Of a stretch of 64,000 bases of DNA, positions 42,117-52,448 are shown one piece after another. Position numbers and translations under genes: made by a program. The notes below the pieces were generated by a model. It was not told the DNA's origin, made no database searches, and worked only from the letters and a program-made list of their open reading frames with translations. The stretch covers positions 1,922,001 through 1,986,000 of the forward strand of contig NZ_CP011663.1 in assembly GCF_001020205.1 (NCBI RefSeq), read 5' to 3'. The stretch's first letter is position 1. Each line of letters starts with the position of its first letter. This DNA is from Clostridium sporogenes (GTDB taxonomy: Bacteria > Bacillota > Clostridia > Clostridiales > Clostridiaceae).

Positions 42117-45100
42117 GTGTTTGCTATATTTAGTAAAAAAACTGTAGCAAAGATTTTATTATATTCTTCTCTAGCTATTGTACCAATACTTAACTATAAT
42201 TATGTACAAGCAGCTTCACCTAAACAATATGAAACAAAATATAATGTTTCATTGGATAAAGTATGGAAAATTAGATTTTCAAGAGAAGTAGATAAAGCTA
42301 CATTAAATCCACAAAATATAAAAATACTAGATAATCAGGGTAAAGAAATGCCTATAGATCTATCTTTAGATGTAGATAAGCATTATGTAAAAATTGCTCT
42401 TAAAAGTGGAACTTATAATGGAGTACATTATACAGGGAAATATGAAAAAGATAAAAAATATACCTTGATTGCAAAAGAAGGTCTTATGAGTGAGGCTTAT
42501 AAAAATAAGAAATCTAAGAATCTTGCTTATGAAACAGTGATGGACTTTAATACCATAGGAGACAATGAATATCCTGGTCTTCCTATAGAAGATGGTTTAA
42601 TAGTAATAGGAGATAAAGCTTATTCTGTAGAATATCTTTCTAAGCATTCTTCTATAGCTAATGAAATAACTTCTAATGGTAATTATTACATAGCTTATAT
42701 AAGTAAAGAATATGGAGAAAAGATAAAGCAAGTATTAGGTAATAATACTACTAAGGGTAAACAGGAAAGAGCAAATAAAATATTATATTATGCACCAAAT
42801 GGCAATCAATATGAATATGAATGGAATGAGGCTTTTGGTGAATATAAAATAGTTCTTCCAAAGGCTTATGTAGATGTAACTCCAGGAGTTATAAATGGAG
42901 TGGTTAATCTAGCTGTAAAACAGGTAAAGGCAGTACCGGGGGCAAAATATTTTAAATTAGCTCATAGTAATACTATTAAGCCTATAGGAGAATCAATTTC
43001 TTATTCTATGACCTACCCAACAGAAAAGTTAACTATATTATCCGCAGATGAAACACCTTTAGCTACAGCTTTAGTAGATGTATATTTACCTAAAACTGGT
43101 TATGTTAGCTTAAGTAGTGTAAATGAGACTTTAGGAAATACAGCAGGTAATATAAGTAATAATGGTAGCGCTGCTATGGATTTAGACTTTTATGTTTACT
43201 ATGTAAATTCTGCTGATAAGAACTCTTTATATAGAAAGACTTTAACAGGAAGAATGGATACTCAAATAAGCCTTGATAAAGCTCAATATATTAATGTAAT
43301 AGGTGATTGGGTATATTATAGTAATTATAATGATAACGGTAAAATATATAAAATGAAAAAGGATGGGACTAAAAAACAAATACTATGTGATGATACTGCA
43401 ACTTACATAACTGTATCTAGCGGAATTGTATATTATGCAAATCAATCAGATAAGGGAAGATTGTATAAAATAAATACAGACGGTACCATAGATGGCGGAG
43501 TCGCAAATAGAGACCCTGCAGGAAAGGTTCATGGTATGCCAGTAATGGATGATTACGGTAATTACAATAAAGCTACAGATCAAGCTAATTTTATAAATGT
43601 AGTAGGAGATTGGATATATTACAGTAATTTCTCGGATGGACACAAAATATATACTGTAAATAAGGATGGAAATATAAGAAGAAAAGTAAATGATGAATGG
43701 GCAGATGGAATACAAATAGTAGGAGCATGGGCATATTATTGTTCTGGATCCGGTGCTATAAGTAAAGTTAGAGTAGATGGTACAGGCTCTGTGATACCTT
43801 TAAGAGGAACTACAAGAAAAGTAGACAAGGGATATCATTTAAATATAGTAGATGGATGGTTATACTATAGTAATGCAGAAGACGGCGGAAAACTTTATAG
43901 AATAAGAGAAGATGGATCTGGAGAAAAGAAAAAATTAGCAGATTTGGCTACAGATTATATAAATATAGTAGGAGATACTATGTATCTAATAAGTGGTGGG
44001 AAAACTTATACTCTTCCACTTAATACAGATGGAACTATAAAACCTACTTTAGTAACTAAAGATAATAATGGTAATACTGTAGTGGATGTTAAGGATGTAG
44101 CTATAACTGTAGCTTATGAGGATGCTAATAAAACTATAGGAGAGTTGGAAGCTAAATATTTACCACCAAAAGTAGCGGTATTTATGAAGGATGACACAGT
44201 ACAACAACTTCCAGTAGATTGGGATATTAAAAATAGAAAATATAATGGACAAGGTATTTATACTTATACAGGTACAGTTTTAGGGCATGGTAAACAGATA
44301 AAGTGTACATTGACTATACCATCTGAAATGTTAAATGCAAGTAGTATAATAGAGGTTTACAACAATGGTCCTAAGAATGGTTCTATAATAATAAAAGAAA
44401 GAAGTTTTGGTCCATCAAAACAGGATCAAGAATTAAAGGAAAAATTAAAACTTGCAAAAAGAGTAGAAATAGGAGACATTATAAAAGTATATGACAATCC
44501 AAATAGGGAAAAGCCATTGGGAAATATAAAGGTAGATGCTAATAATGCTAATGGTCCTTTAGTTAAGGCTTTGGATTTGGACATGTATGGAAGAAGTTTC
44601 TGGATAACTATAACAAGAAAGAACAAAGCAGAAAGTAAACCAACAGAAGTAAGACAACTAGGTTCTGCTGTGCTATCAGGAGATGTATTAGATGAGGATG
44701 GAGAAGCCTTAGGTGTAGATGGAAGAGATATTTCTGTAAAAGGATGGAATAATCCTACTATAAGAGATGATGGCTTTATATCAGATACTACAGAAATAGC
44801 TGCTCAAGGAACAAAGAGTATTTATATAATACCTGGAACAGGTAAATTAAATATAGAAAACCAAGGTGTTATACCTGCAGGAATTACTAGCGCAAATTAT
44901 TGGAATGGTGGAAATGCTAGAGCTTTACTTACTAATTATGACCTTTTAACAAATGATAGTTTAAAAAACAAATTAAGAGAAGGTAACTACAGTATCTATG
45001 TAGTAGTAGGTTATGATGGAAAAGCAGAAGAGGATGTAAATGGATTTGGATCACCACTTATAATAGGGAAAACAGCAAGTATTCCAAAGGTTATGAAAGC

Positions 45101-46547
45101 TACAGAGGAAAAAATTCCTAAAGCTCCAAGTGTAACTAAACAATATGTTAAAGCAGGAGATGCTATAAAAATATCTGGAGTAACAAAGGAAGATGAAGTT
45201 TATTTAGCTCCAGAAGGTGGTAGTTATGTAGCGAAAGATATAACTAATAAACCATATAAATCCCATGATAATTTATTTTTTGAAGATCAATCTAAGAGTA
45301 AAGGTGAGAGAGAAACAGAATATGAAAAGAGTGGAAAACCAGCTATAGAAGAGGGATATCAATGCAAACTTGTAGATGGAAAAATTCCTCAGGGGGTTAG
45401 ATCAGGAAAATATAAAGTTTATATGGTAAATCCTATAGGTTCTTCAAGTCCAGCTTCTGGAGAAGTTATTGTAGATAACGAAGATCCAGTAGTTAGATTA
45501 GATACTGCAAAGAAAACTCCTGTTATGGGAAAAGATAAGGATGGAAATGATATTTCTATTGGCCAAAAATTCATAGTAACCTTTGCCGCCTTCGATAATA
45601 GTTTTGACAATAGTATAAAAGAAGGTATAAGTGTTAGTATGGCAAGGTTAGATAGTCCAAAGAGTGCTGTAAAAGCTCAAGAAATTAAGGATAAGGGCAT
45701 TAAAACTTTTGAAGTAACAATTAATGATCCAAATGCTAATTTAAATGATTATGCTATATATGCACAAGATAAAGCAGGAAATATTGGACAAATAAATCTT
45801 AAAGAACAAGCTTCTGCTACTAATACAAGTACTATAGCCTTAGCTATTAGAACAGACCAGGAAGGTGTGGATTTAGTTAAATCTAGATTAGTAGGAAGAA
45901 CAAAATATATGACAAAGGATCTAACAAAGGTTAGTGATAATTATGAAATTACTATAGGTACAGTTAAATATGCTCTACAGGAAGATTCTTTAAGAAACTT
46001 AGGTGTAAGTCCTTCTATAGATGCCTTTATGAATACGCTTATGCAGGCAAAAGAATGGGATTCAAATGCTAACAAGCCAAAGGAAAATGGATCTCAATTA
46101 AGCTCAAAGGTAAGTATATATAAAGTAAATGATGTAGTATATATAGAAGGGAATGATAAAGAGCTTATAAAAATAAATGATAAAACTAAAATAGGGACAG
46201 ATAGTGCTATAGTAAGCAATATTATAGGATTAAATCCTGATGAAGGTAATACAGGAGTAGATTCTAAAAAACAACAATATGTAATAACTGTAACAGGAGA
46301 AGCTAAAAACAAGGGTAAACTAATAGTGTGTCTAGCAGGTAAATGCTTTAATATTGATATAGTGGCTAATGAAGGTGCAGAATCCATAGCAACAAAAATT
46401 GCAACTGCTATAAATAATAACAGAATATTAGATGGATATGAAAATGAAACTGCAATAGCTACTGGTAATACAGTTAAGTTAATTAGAAACTATGGAGGGG
46501 CTGTAATACCTACATTTACTATAGAATCTTTTAATTATGATAATTAA
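42117..46547 (+). CDS. large secreted protein with Ig-like and beta-propeller (DUF5050-like) domains
   Basis: The 1476-residue exported protein has a signal peptide (about 1-33, ending VQAA), an N-terminal SbsA-like Ig domain (WKIRFSREVDKATLNPQNIKILD), a run of five to six beta-propeller repeats (about 390-635: INVIGDWVYYSNYNDNGKIYKMKKDG and relatives) and an Ig-like group-4 domain (about 658-735, YNGQGIYTYTGTV). The last 700 residues are Ig-like and other extracellular modules without cysteine-rich zinc sites. The start is unclear: the GTG at 42117 overlaps the site AAGGGGG, and an in-frame ATA at 42126 is at ideal spacing. No LPxTG or SLH anchor is visible. It resembles the next large protein in architecture and may bind surface glycans. 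Confidence 0.85.
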   Translation: MFAIFSKKTVAKILLYSSLAIVPILNYNYVQAASPKQYETKYNVSLDKVWKIRFSREVDKATLNPQNIKILDNQGKEMPIDLSLDVDKHYVKIALKSGTYNGVHYTGKYEKDKKYTLIAKEGLMSEAYKNKKSKNLAYETVMDFNTIGDNEYPGLPIEDGLIVIGDKAYSVEYLSKHSSIANEITSNGNYYIAYISKEYGEKIKQVLGNNTTKGKQERANKILYYAPNGNQYEYEWNEAFGEYKIVLPKAYVDVTPGVINGVVNLAVKQVKAVPGAKYFKLAHSNTIKPIGESISYSMTYPTEKLTILSADETPLATALVDVYLPKTGYVSLSSVNETLGNTAGNISNNGSAAMDLDFYVYYVNSADKNSLYRKTLTGRMDTQISLDKAQYINVIGDWVYYSNYNDNGKIYKMKKDGTKKQILCDDTATYITVSSGIVYYANQSDKGRLYKINTDGTIDGGVANRDPAGKVHGMPVMDDYGNYNKATDQANFINVVGDWIYYSNFSDGHKIYTVNKDGNIRRKVNDEWADGIQIVGAWAYYCSGSGAISKVRVDGTGSVIPLRGTTRKVDKGYHLNIVDGWLYYSNAEDGGKLYRIREDGSGEKKKLADLATDYINIVGDTMYLISGGKTYTLPLNTDGTIKPTLVTKDNNGNTVVDVKDVAITVAYEDANKTIGELEAKYLPPKVAVFMKDDTVQQLPVDWDIKNRKYNGQGIYTYTGTVLGHGKQIKCTLTIPSEMLNASSIIEVYNNGPKNGSIIIKERSFGPSKQDQELKEKLKLAKRVEIGDIIKVYDNPNREKPLGNIKVDANNANGPLVKALDLDMYGRSFWITITRKNKAESKPTEVRQLGSAVLSGDVLDEDGEALGVDGRDISVKGWNNPTIRDDGFISDTTEIAAQGTKSIYIIPGTGKLNIENQGVIPAGITSANYWNGGNARALLTNYDLLTNDSLKNKLREGNYSIYVVVGYDGKAEEDVNGFGSPLIIGKTASIPKVMKATEEKIPKAPSVTKQYVKAGDAIKISGVTKEDEVYLAPEGGSYVAKDITNKPYKSHDNLFFEDQSKSKGERETEYEKSGKPAIEEGYQCKLVDGKIPQGVRSGKYKVYMVNPIGSSSPASGEVIVDNEDPVVRLDTAKKTPVMGKDKDGNDISIGQKFIVTFAAFDNSFDNSIKEGISVSMARLDSPKSAVKAQEIKDKGIKTFEVTINDPNANLNDYAIYAQDKAGNIGQINLKEQASATNTSTIALAIRTDQEGVDLVKSRLVGRTKYMTKDLTKVSDNYEITIGTVKYALQEDSLRNLGVSPSIDAFMNTLMQAKEWDSNANKPKENGSQLSSKVSIYKVNDVVYIEGNDKELIKINDKTKIGTDSAIVSNIIGLNPDEGNTGVDSKKQQYVITVTGEAKNKGKLIVCLAGKCFNIDIVANEGAESIATKIATAINNNRILDGYENETAIATGNTVKLIRNYGGAVIPTFTIESFNYDN

Positions 46548-46620
46548 AAGTTTTAAAAAGCTTAATTAAAGTTTACTATAAGTAAAAGTGAATATTTAAA
46601 AATTTAATTCAAAATCCTAG

Positions 46621-46661
46621 GGGATTTAACACAAAATCATTAAAAATTAGTGTTAAATCCC
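46621..46661 (+). terminator. terminator after the 42117 gene
   Basis: GGGATTTAACAC pairs perfectly with GTGTTAAATCCC and is followed by TTTTT. Confidence 0.8.
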
Positions 46662-46733
46662 TTTTTATGGCTTTAAAATTTGATGCAAATATCTTTTGTA
46701 ATGTGTAATGATAATATTAGGGGGAAATAGTTA

Positions 46734-46742
46734 TGGTATAAT
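46734..46742 (+). promoter_or_regulatory. extended -10 promoter of the leucine-rich protein gene
   Basis: TGGTATAAT, about 160 bases before the start. The same nine bases occur before cvfB, ybaK and lexA. Confidence 0.5.
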
Positions 46743-46899
46743 GTTTAGGGTAAATAAATTAATTTTTATAAAAAACTTCATTGATGTAAAAATTTTACTA
46801 CATAAATGTTAAAAATATACGAAGATAATATAGAGGTGCAAAATGGGTTAATGATAAATTTACATATAAAGTTAGAGCATTGCCTAAAGGAGGTATATA

Positions 46900-49800
46900 A
46901 TGAATAAGAAAATACTTATTCCCATGGTTATGGGAACTTATTTATGTCTTTCGCCCTTATCAGTAAAGGCTGAGGATTATTATAAATGGGATAGTAAGGT
47001 TACAGCAGATAAAAATAAAATATGGACAGTAAAGCTTTCAAAAAAATTGAATAGTAATATTAGTGGTATAAAAGATAAGGTTTATATAAAAGATTCTAAA
47101 GGTAATAAATTAGATTGTAATGTTAGAATAAAGCCAAATGAAAAAATATTGGAAGTATTACCACCTAAAGATGGTTATAAGGAAAAAGAAAATTATTATC
47201 TTTATATAGATAAAAGTATTCCTTCAGATAAAAATAAAAATTTAAAAGAAACTGTAAAAATGAATTTTTATATAGATGGTTATATAGAATTTGAAGATAA
47301 AAACTTAGAAGAAGAGGTAAGAAAGGCAGCAAATCCTAAAGATAGACCTAAAGGACCTTTGACATATATGGATGTTGCGGGTATAAAAGAATTAAATGTT
47401 CATAATAAAAATATAAAAAGTCTTAAAGGTATAGAGTATTTAAAAAACATTACTAAATTAGATATATCAGATAATAATATAAAAGATATATCTTATTTAA
47501 AAGGACTTGATAGTTTAGAATTATTAAATTTATATAATAATAGTATAGAAGATATATCCCCTATCAATAATATGGAAAAATTAAAGGATGTAAATTTATC
47601 TAAAAATAAAGTAAAAGATATATCTTATTTAAAGGATTTAAACTTACATCATTTAGATTTAAGAGATAATAAAATAGAAAATATAGAAGTTTTAAAAAAT
47701 AAAACATCCTTGCAACATTTGTATTTAGCTAATAATGGTATTAAAGATTTTTCCCCTATATCTAATTTAAAAAATCTACAAATACTATATTTAAGTCATA
47801 ATTATAGTTCAAATTATGATTATGCTAAAGATTATTATAATAACCTTAAGGATAAGGATTTTAAATTAAATGTACCTATAGAATTTAAGGACAAAGTATT
47901 TGAAGAATTAGTGAGAAAAGAAATAAATAAGCTTTCAGGTTATGTATATCCTAGTGATTTAGAAAATATTAAAGAATTAGATTTTCATAATGCTCATATA
48001 GAAAAACTAAACGGTATAGAAAATATGACAGCTTTAGAAAAGTTAAATTTAAGTGGAACTGATATAAAAGATATATCTCTTTTAAAATATTTGACTAATT
48101 TAAGAGAGGTAAATATATCAAATACTAGTATAAGTGATATAACAGCTTTAGAAAATTCAATTTATATTAGGTATTTAAATTTAAATAAAACAGAAATAAC
48201 TACTTTAGAAGTTATTAAAAAGTTTGAGCATATAGAAAAGTTATATGTATCAGGTACAAAGATAAGTACTATTCCAAATTTGAATAGTTTAATGGAGTTG
48301 AATTTATCTAATTGTAATCTTACAAGTAATAATTTCTTATCATCAAATTTTAATAATTTAGTTTATTTAAATTTAAGCAATTTAAAAATACAAGGTAATT
48401 TATTATATGAAATAAATAATATTAGTAATTTAGAAAAACTTGAATATTTAAGTATAGCCAATACAAATGTAGTTAATATAGATGTACTTAGAAGTTTAGG
48501 TAATTTAATAAAATTAGATATAACAGGTTGTACTAAAATAGATACTCAGGTTTTAAATCATCTAAGTGATGTAGAAATAGTAGGAAATGAGATAGTTACA
48601 TTTGGAGATAAAGTGTTAGAAAGAGAAATAAGAGAATTAATAAATAATTACTCAGAGCCTATATATAAAAGACAGCTTTCTTCTATAACTAAATTAGAAC
48701 TTTCAGGAAGAGGAATAGTAGATTTGCAAGGGTTAGAAAGCATGGAAAACTTAACATATTTAGATTTATCTAATAATGAAATTTCTAATATAGATTCTAT
48801 AAAAAAACTTGTAAAATTAAAAAAATTAGTACTTCATAAAAATAAAATAGGATCAATAAAATCAATAGAAAGTCTTAAATATTTAGAGGAATTAGATTTA
48901 TCTAATAATTTAATTGGAGATATAACAGCCTTAGGAGGATTATCCCAATTAACTAGATTAGATTTATCAAGAAATGGAATAGTAAGTATAAATAGTTTAG
49001 GTGGACTCATAAACTTACAATATTTATCTTTGTATGAAAATAAAATTTCAGAGAGAGAAGAATCCTTAAAAAAATTATATAATCTTAGAGAGCTTTATTT
49101 AAAAAATAGTGGAGTATCAAATTTTGATGTAACATTAGCTTATTATAATAATTTAGAAAAAAAAGATTTTACAACTAACTCAGATTTTATAGTTTTTGAT
49201 GAAAAGCGTGATAGTGATTTAGCTAAAATTATTAGAGAGATTTTAGGTAAAGATGAAAATACTAATATATATAAAAGTGAAGTAGACACCATAACAGATT
49301 TAGATTTAAGTGAGGGCACTATATCAAAGTTAAATATAAGTTCTAAGCTAACCAATACTAATGTAATCAATTTAGATGGTATACAATATTTTTCTAATTT
49401 GCATTCCATAAACCTAAGAGGACATGGTAAATTAGAAGGGTTAGAAAATTTAATACCAATTAGAGGTTTAATTAAATTAGATTTACAAGGAAGGGAAATA
49501 AATTATACTTCCTTATATTATATTAAATATTTAACAAGTCTAGAGTATCTATATTTAAATAATATGAGTTTAACTGGAGATTTATCATTTTTAGAAAATC
49601 TTACAAATTTAAGGGTACTAGACTTATCTAGAACTGGAATATCTAATATAAGTATATTAGATAAACTAAGAAAATTGAACGAGTTATATTTAGGTGATAA
49701 TAACATAACAAATTTATCTTCTTTAGAGAACCTTACAAATTTAGTTAAATTAGATTTGGTTGAAAATAATAATATAACTAGTATATATGCTTTGAGAAAT

Positions 49801-50979
49801 TTAATTAATTTAAGGTACTTAACTTTGCCAATAACAAATCCTAAAAAAATACAGGATTACAGTGCTGTAGCATCATACTATTACAATCTTACTTACAAGA
49901 ATTTTGATTTAGGTGATAGTAATGCAATAGTTATAAAAGAAATAAGACCTATAGAAAAGGAAGCAAATAAAGGTGATAAATTTACTCTTCCAGATTATGT
50001 TGAAGCAACAATGAGTGATGGCTCTAAGGATAAGTTTAAAGTACATTGGAAAGAAAAGAGTGTAGATACATCAAAGCCAGGAATATATACTTATATAGGC
50101 ACTGTAGATGGGTATGCAGGGGAAGTAAAATTAACATTAAAGGTAAATGGAGAAATACCTTATGGTATGGGCAATTCTTCTAGCAATATATTAAATGGAG
50201 GATTTATTATAAGAGATAGTGAGTATATATATTATATAAATAGGGAGAATGGCAGTGGTAAAATATATAGAAATAAAATAAATGGAGCGGAAGATAGACT
50301 ATTATCTAGTAATACTGCAGAATATTTGAATGTATATGGAGAATATATATATTACGTAAGTAATGGTAGCATATATAGAATAAGAAAAGATGGTAGCGAG
50401 GAAAAACTAATAAAACAGGCATCAGCTTCCTATATGACAGTGTGCAATGATTTTATTTATTATTTTGATAAGAGTAAACTCGGTATATATAAACTTAAAA
50501 TAGATGGTACAAGCTATAGTTCTGTGGTATCTGGTGGAAAGTGGAGAGTGGATTCACAGTTTGTAATATCAGGAGAGTGGATATATTATACTAATTATGA
50601 AGATAAGTCATCTATATATAAAATTAAAATAGATGGAACAGGAAAAGAAAAATTAAATAATATACCTTGTAGCCAAATGAGTGTAATCGGAAGCTCAATA
50701 TACTATGTTTCAAGTGGAAATCTGTATAAAATATCTATAGATGGAAGCAATAATAGCTTAATATATTCAGGAAGTATAGCTAATATAAATGTATATAGTA
50801 ACTACATATATTATATAGATAATAATGATAATGAAACATTGCATAAGATGAGCTTAGATGGTAGCTATAGGGTTAAATTAACTAAAAAATCAGTTAAGTA
50901 TATAAATATTTTGGAAGGGGAAGTTTACTATATTCCTTCAGATAATGAAGATAAAATATCTAAGTTTTATGAAGAATAA
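46900..50979 (+). CDS. secreted leucine-rich-repeat protein with four LRR blocks, Ig-like domain and beta-propeller
   Basis: The 1359-residue protein has a signal peptide (about 1-24, ending VKA), an SbsA-like Ig domain (KIWTVKLSKKLNSN), then four leucine-rich blocks of internalin type, each opened by a cap helix: FEDKNLEEEVRK (about 128), FKDKVFEELVRK (327), FGDKVLEREIRE (567) and FDEKRDSDLAKIIRE (763). The repeats read xLxxLxLxxNxIxDIxxL. An Ig-like group-4 domain (about 1010-1083) and a beta-propeller tail (about 1087-1359, YIYYINRENGSGKIYRNK) follow. It is likely a surface adhesin or matrix binder. AAAGGAGGT precedes ATG. No sortase or SLH anchor is apparent. Confidence 0.92.
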   Translation: MNKKILIPMVMGTYLCLSPLSVKAEDYYKWDSKVTADKNKIWTVKLSKKLNSNISGIKDKVYIKDSKGNKLDCNVRIKPNEKILEVLPPKDGYKEKENYYLYIDKSIPSDKNKNLKETVKMNFYIDGYIEFEDKNLEEEVRKAANPKDRPKGPLTYMDVAGIKELNVHNKNIKSLKGIEYLKNITKLDISDNNIKDISYLKGLDSLELLNLYNNSIEDISPINNMEKLKDVNLSKNKVKDISYLKDLNLHHLDLRDNKIENIEVLKNKTSLQHLYLANNGIKDFSPISNLKNLQILYLSHNYSSNYDYAKDYYNNLKDKDFKLNVPIEFKDKVFEELVRKEINKLSGYVYPSDLENIKELDFHNAHIEKLNGIENMTALEKLNLSGTDIKDISLLKYLTNLREVNISNTSISDITALENSIYIRYLNLNKTEITTLEVIKKFEHIEKLYVSGTKISTIPNLNSLMELNLSNCNLTSNNFLSSNFNNLVYLNLSNLKIQGNLLYEINNISNLEKLEYLSIANTNVVNIDVLRSLGNLIKLDITGCTKIDTQVLNHLSDVEIVGNEIVTFGDKVLEREIRELINNYSEPIYKRQLSSITKLELSGRGIVDLQGLESMENLTYLDLSNNEISNIDSIKKLVKLKKLVLHKNKIGSIKSIESLKYLEELDLSNNLIGDITALGGLSQLTRLDLSRNGIVSINSLGGLINLQYLSLYENKISEREESLKKLYNLRELYLKNSGVSNFDVTLAYYNNLEKKDFTTNSDFIVFDEKRDSDLAKIIREILGKDENTNIYKSEVDTITDLDLSEGTISKLNISSKLTNTNVINLDGIQYFSNLHSINLRGHGKLEGLENLIPIRGLIKLDLQGREINYTSLYYIKYLTSLEYLYLNNMSLTGDLSFLENLTNLRVLDLSRTGISNISILDKLRKLNELYLGDNNITNLSSLENLTNLVKLDLVENNNITSIYALRNLINLRYLTLPITNPKKIQDYSAVASYYYNLTYKNFDLGDSNAIVIKEIRPIEKEANKGDKFTLPDYVEATMSDGSKDKFKVHWKEKSVDTSKPGIYTYIGTVDGYAGEVKLTLKVNGEIPYGMGNSSSNILNGGFIIRDSEYIYYINRENGSGKIYRNKINGAEDRLLSSNTAEYLNVYGEYIYYVSNGSIYRIRKDGSEEKLIKQASASYMTVCNDFIYYFDKSKLGIYKLKIDGTSYSSVVSGGKWRVDSQFVISGEWIYYTNYEDKSSIYKIKIDGTGKEKLNNIPCSQMSVIGSSIYYVSSGNLYKISIDGSNNSLIYSGSIANINVYSNYIYYIDNNDNETLHKMSLDGSYRVKLTKKSVKYINILEGEVYYIPSDNEDKISKFYEE

Positions 50980-51393
50980 GTAATATAATGTATAAAAAAT
51001 TAGCATTATATTTATTTAAAACATATATAGGAATAAAGGAGAATTAACATTTTTTATATTAAAAGGTTAATTCTCTTTTATATTTTATAGGAGATCAGAA
51101 TGCATTTTTGTCTAAAATAAAATATTAAAATTTATATATAGAAAATAAATTAATTTTAATATATGATTATTAACGTAATAAATATTATGTAAATAAGCTA
51201 AAAAGTAAACTCCAAAAATTAAAATACGATTATAAAATAAAACATATAAAATAATTAATAGTTTAAATTTTTCTTATATATTTATTAATATTAGCTTTTT
51301 AAATAATTTTTATAATAAAATTATTTAAATTTTTGATATAATAATTTTTACAAAGACATATATAAGCTATATCAGGAATTTATGGAGGGCTTT
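50980..51393. other. 414-base AT-rich gap with one terminator
   Basis: The terminator at 51035-51078 ends the leucine-rich gene. The rest is AT-rich promoter-like DNA for the glucosaminidase gene, with no feature I can name. Confidence 0.5.
51035..51078 (+). terminator. terminator after the leucine-rich protein gene
   Basis: AAAGGAGAATTAAC pairs with GTTAATTCTCTTT (one bulged G) and ends in TTTTATATTTTAT. Confidence 0.75.
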
Positions 51394-52329
51394 ATGAAAA
51401 AAATAACAGGTTTATTTTTAAAACTAATGGTATTAGTTTTATTAGTTTTTACTATTTTTATAATATTTAATTCATTAATTTTAAATAAGACAAAAGAAAG
51501 GTTTTTACCAGAGAATGCAATGAATATTTATATTAGAGCTGCAGATGAAGTTAGTGAAAACAAATTGCAAGTTAATTGGAAATACATAGCTGCTTTAGAT
51601 GCAGTTAAAAATGAAGGAAATTTTTCTAAAGTTAATATAGAAAGCGCAAAGACTCTAGGAAAAAATTTTTTAGAAATTAGTGAAAATAGAAAGTTTAAAA
51701 ATACTAACTATAGATTGTTAACATTAGATGAAGTTATAAATAGAAAGTCTTTTAGTGAAGAAGAAAGAAAGAAGGTATATAAGTATTTAGATAAATTAAA
51801 TAATATATATCCTATAACACCAGATAAATATAAAGCACAGTTTATGGAGGAATTGATACCTATATCAAAGGAATTATATAATGAATATGGGATTTTGCCT
51901 TCTATAACTATAGGACAGGCTATTTTAGAATCAGATTGGGGTAGATCAGAGCTTAGTAAAAAAGGGAATAATTTATTTGGAATTAAGGCTACTCCTTCTT
52001 GGACGGGTAAGGTTTTAAATATGGAAACCTCAGAAAATTATAATGATAAAATCAAAGATAATTTTAGACAGTATTCTTCTAAAGAGGATTCTATAAAGGA
52101 TTATGGGGATTTTTTAGTTAAGAACAAGAGATATAGAGAAAATAAAGTTTTTAGAGCTACAGAATATAAGACACAATCAAGAGCTATAGAAAGGGCAGGA
52201 TATAGTACCAAAAAAGATAAGGATGGTAATTTATTATATAGTAATTTACTTGGAAAAATTATAAGAGAGTATAATTTACAGTTAATAGATAGCAAAACTC
52301 AAGAGGAAATAAGTAAAAAAATGAATTAA
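51394..52329 (+). CDS. secreted N-acetylglucosaminidase (glycoside hydrolase 73-type, LytG-like)
   Basis: The 311-residue protein has an N-terminal membrane/signal segment (MKKITGLFLKLMVLVLLVFTIFII) and, from about residue 145, a GH73 domain: SKELYNEYGILPSITIGQAILESDWGRSELSKKGNNLFGIKATPSWTGK, with the catalytic Glu in AILESDWG. It cleaves peptidoglycan glycan strands, probably at the cell surface. The first half (about 30-140) is a helical region of unknown role. The ATG at 51382 lies in front of the GGAGGG site, so 51394 is the start. A nested hairpin follows. Confidence 0.9.
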   Translation: MKKITGLFLKLMVLVLLVFTIFIIFNSLILNKTKERFLPENAMNIYIRAADEVSENKLQVNWKYIAALDAVKNEGNFSKVNIESAKTLGKNFLEISENRKFKNTNYRLLTLDEVINRKSFSEEERKKVYKYLDKLNNIYPITPDKYKAQFMEELIPISKELYNEYGILPSITIGQAILESDWGRSELSKKGNNLFGIKATPSWTGKVLNMETSENYNDKIKDNFRQYSSKEDSIKDYGDFLVKNKRYRENKVFRATEYKTQSRAIERAGYSTKKDKDGNLLYSNLLGKIIREYNLQLIDSKTQEEISKKMN

Positions 52330-52336
52330 AAATTGT

Positions 52337-52431
52337 TGCTAGTAAATTATTAATACTCCCTATTATCACAACTAGATTGTGAATAGGGAGTATTTTAATT
52401 GAAATTTAATATAGAATTCAGTTTACTAGCA
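52337..52431. terminator. nested double hairpin between glucosaminidase and ferritin genes
   Basis: An outer 10-base stem (TGCTAGTAAA at 52337, TTTACTAGCA at 52422) surrounds a strong inner hairpin (52352-52394, AATACTCCCTAT with its complement, small bulge). The inner one looks like a bidirectional terminator for the convergent genes. Confidence 0.7.
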
Positions 52432-52448
52432 GATTTTTTACATTAAAA

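Larger units (their letters stand above)
46548..46899. other. 352-base gap between the two giant surface-protein genes
   Basis: It contains the terminator at 46621-46661 and an extended -10 box at 46734-46742. I see no further gene. Confidence 0.5.

Noticed and set aside
43446..43715. 89-codon antisense frame inside the 1476-residue protein
   Set aside because: It reads the complementary strand of the repetitive propeller coding region; no start signal and biased Tyr/Ile/Ser content.
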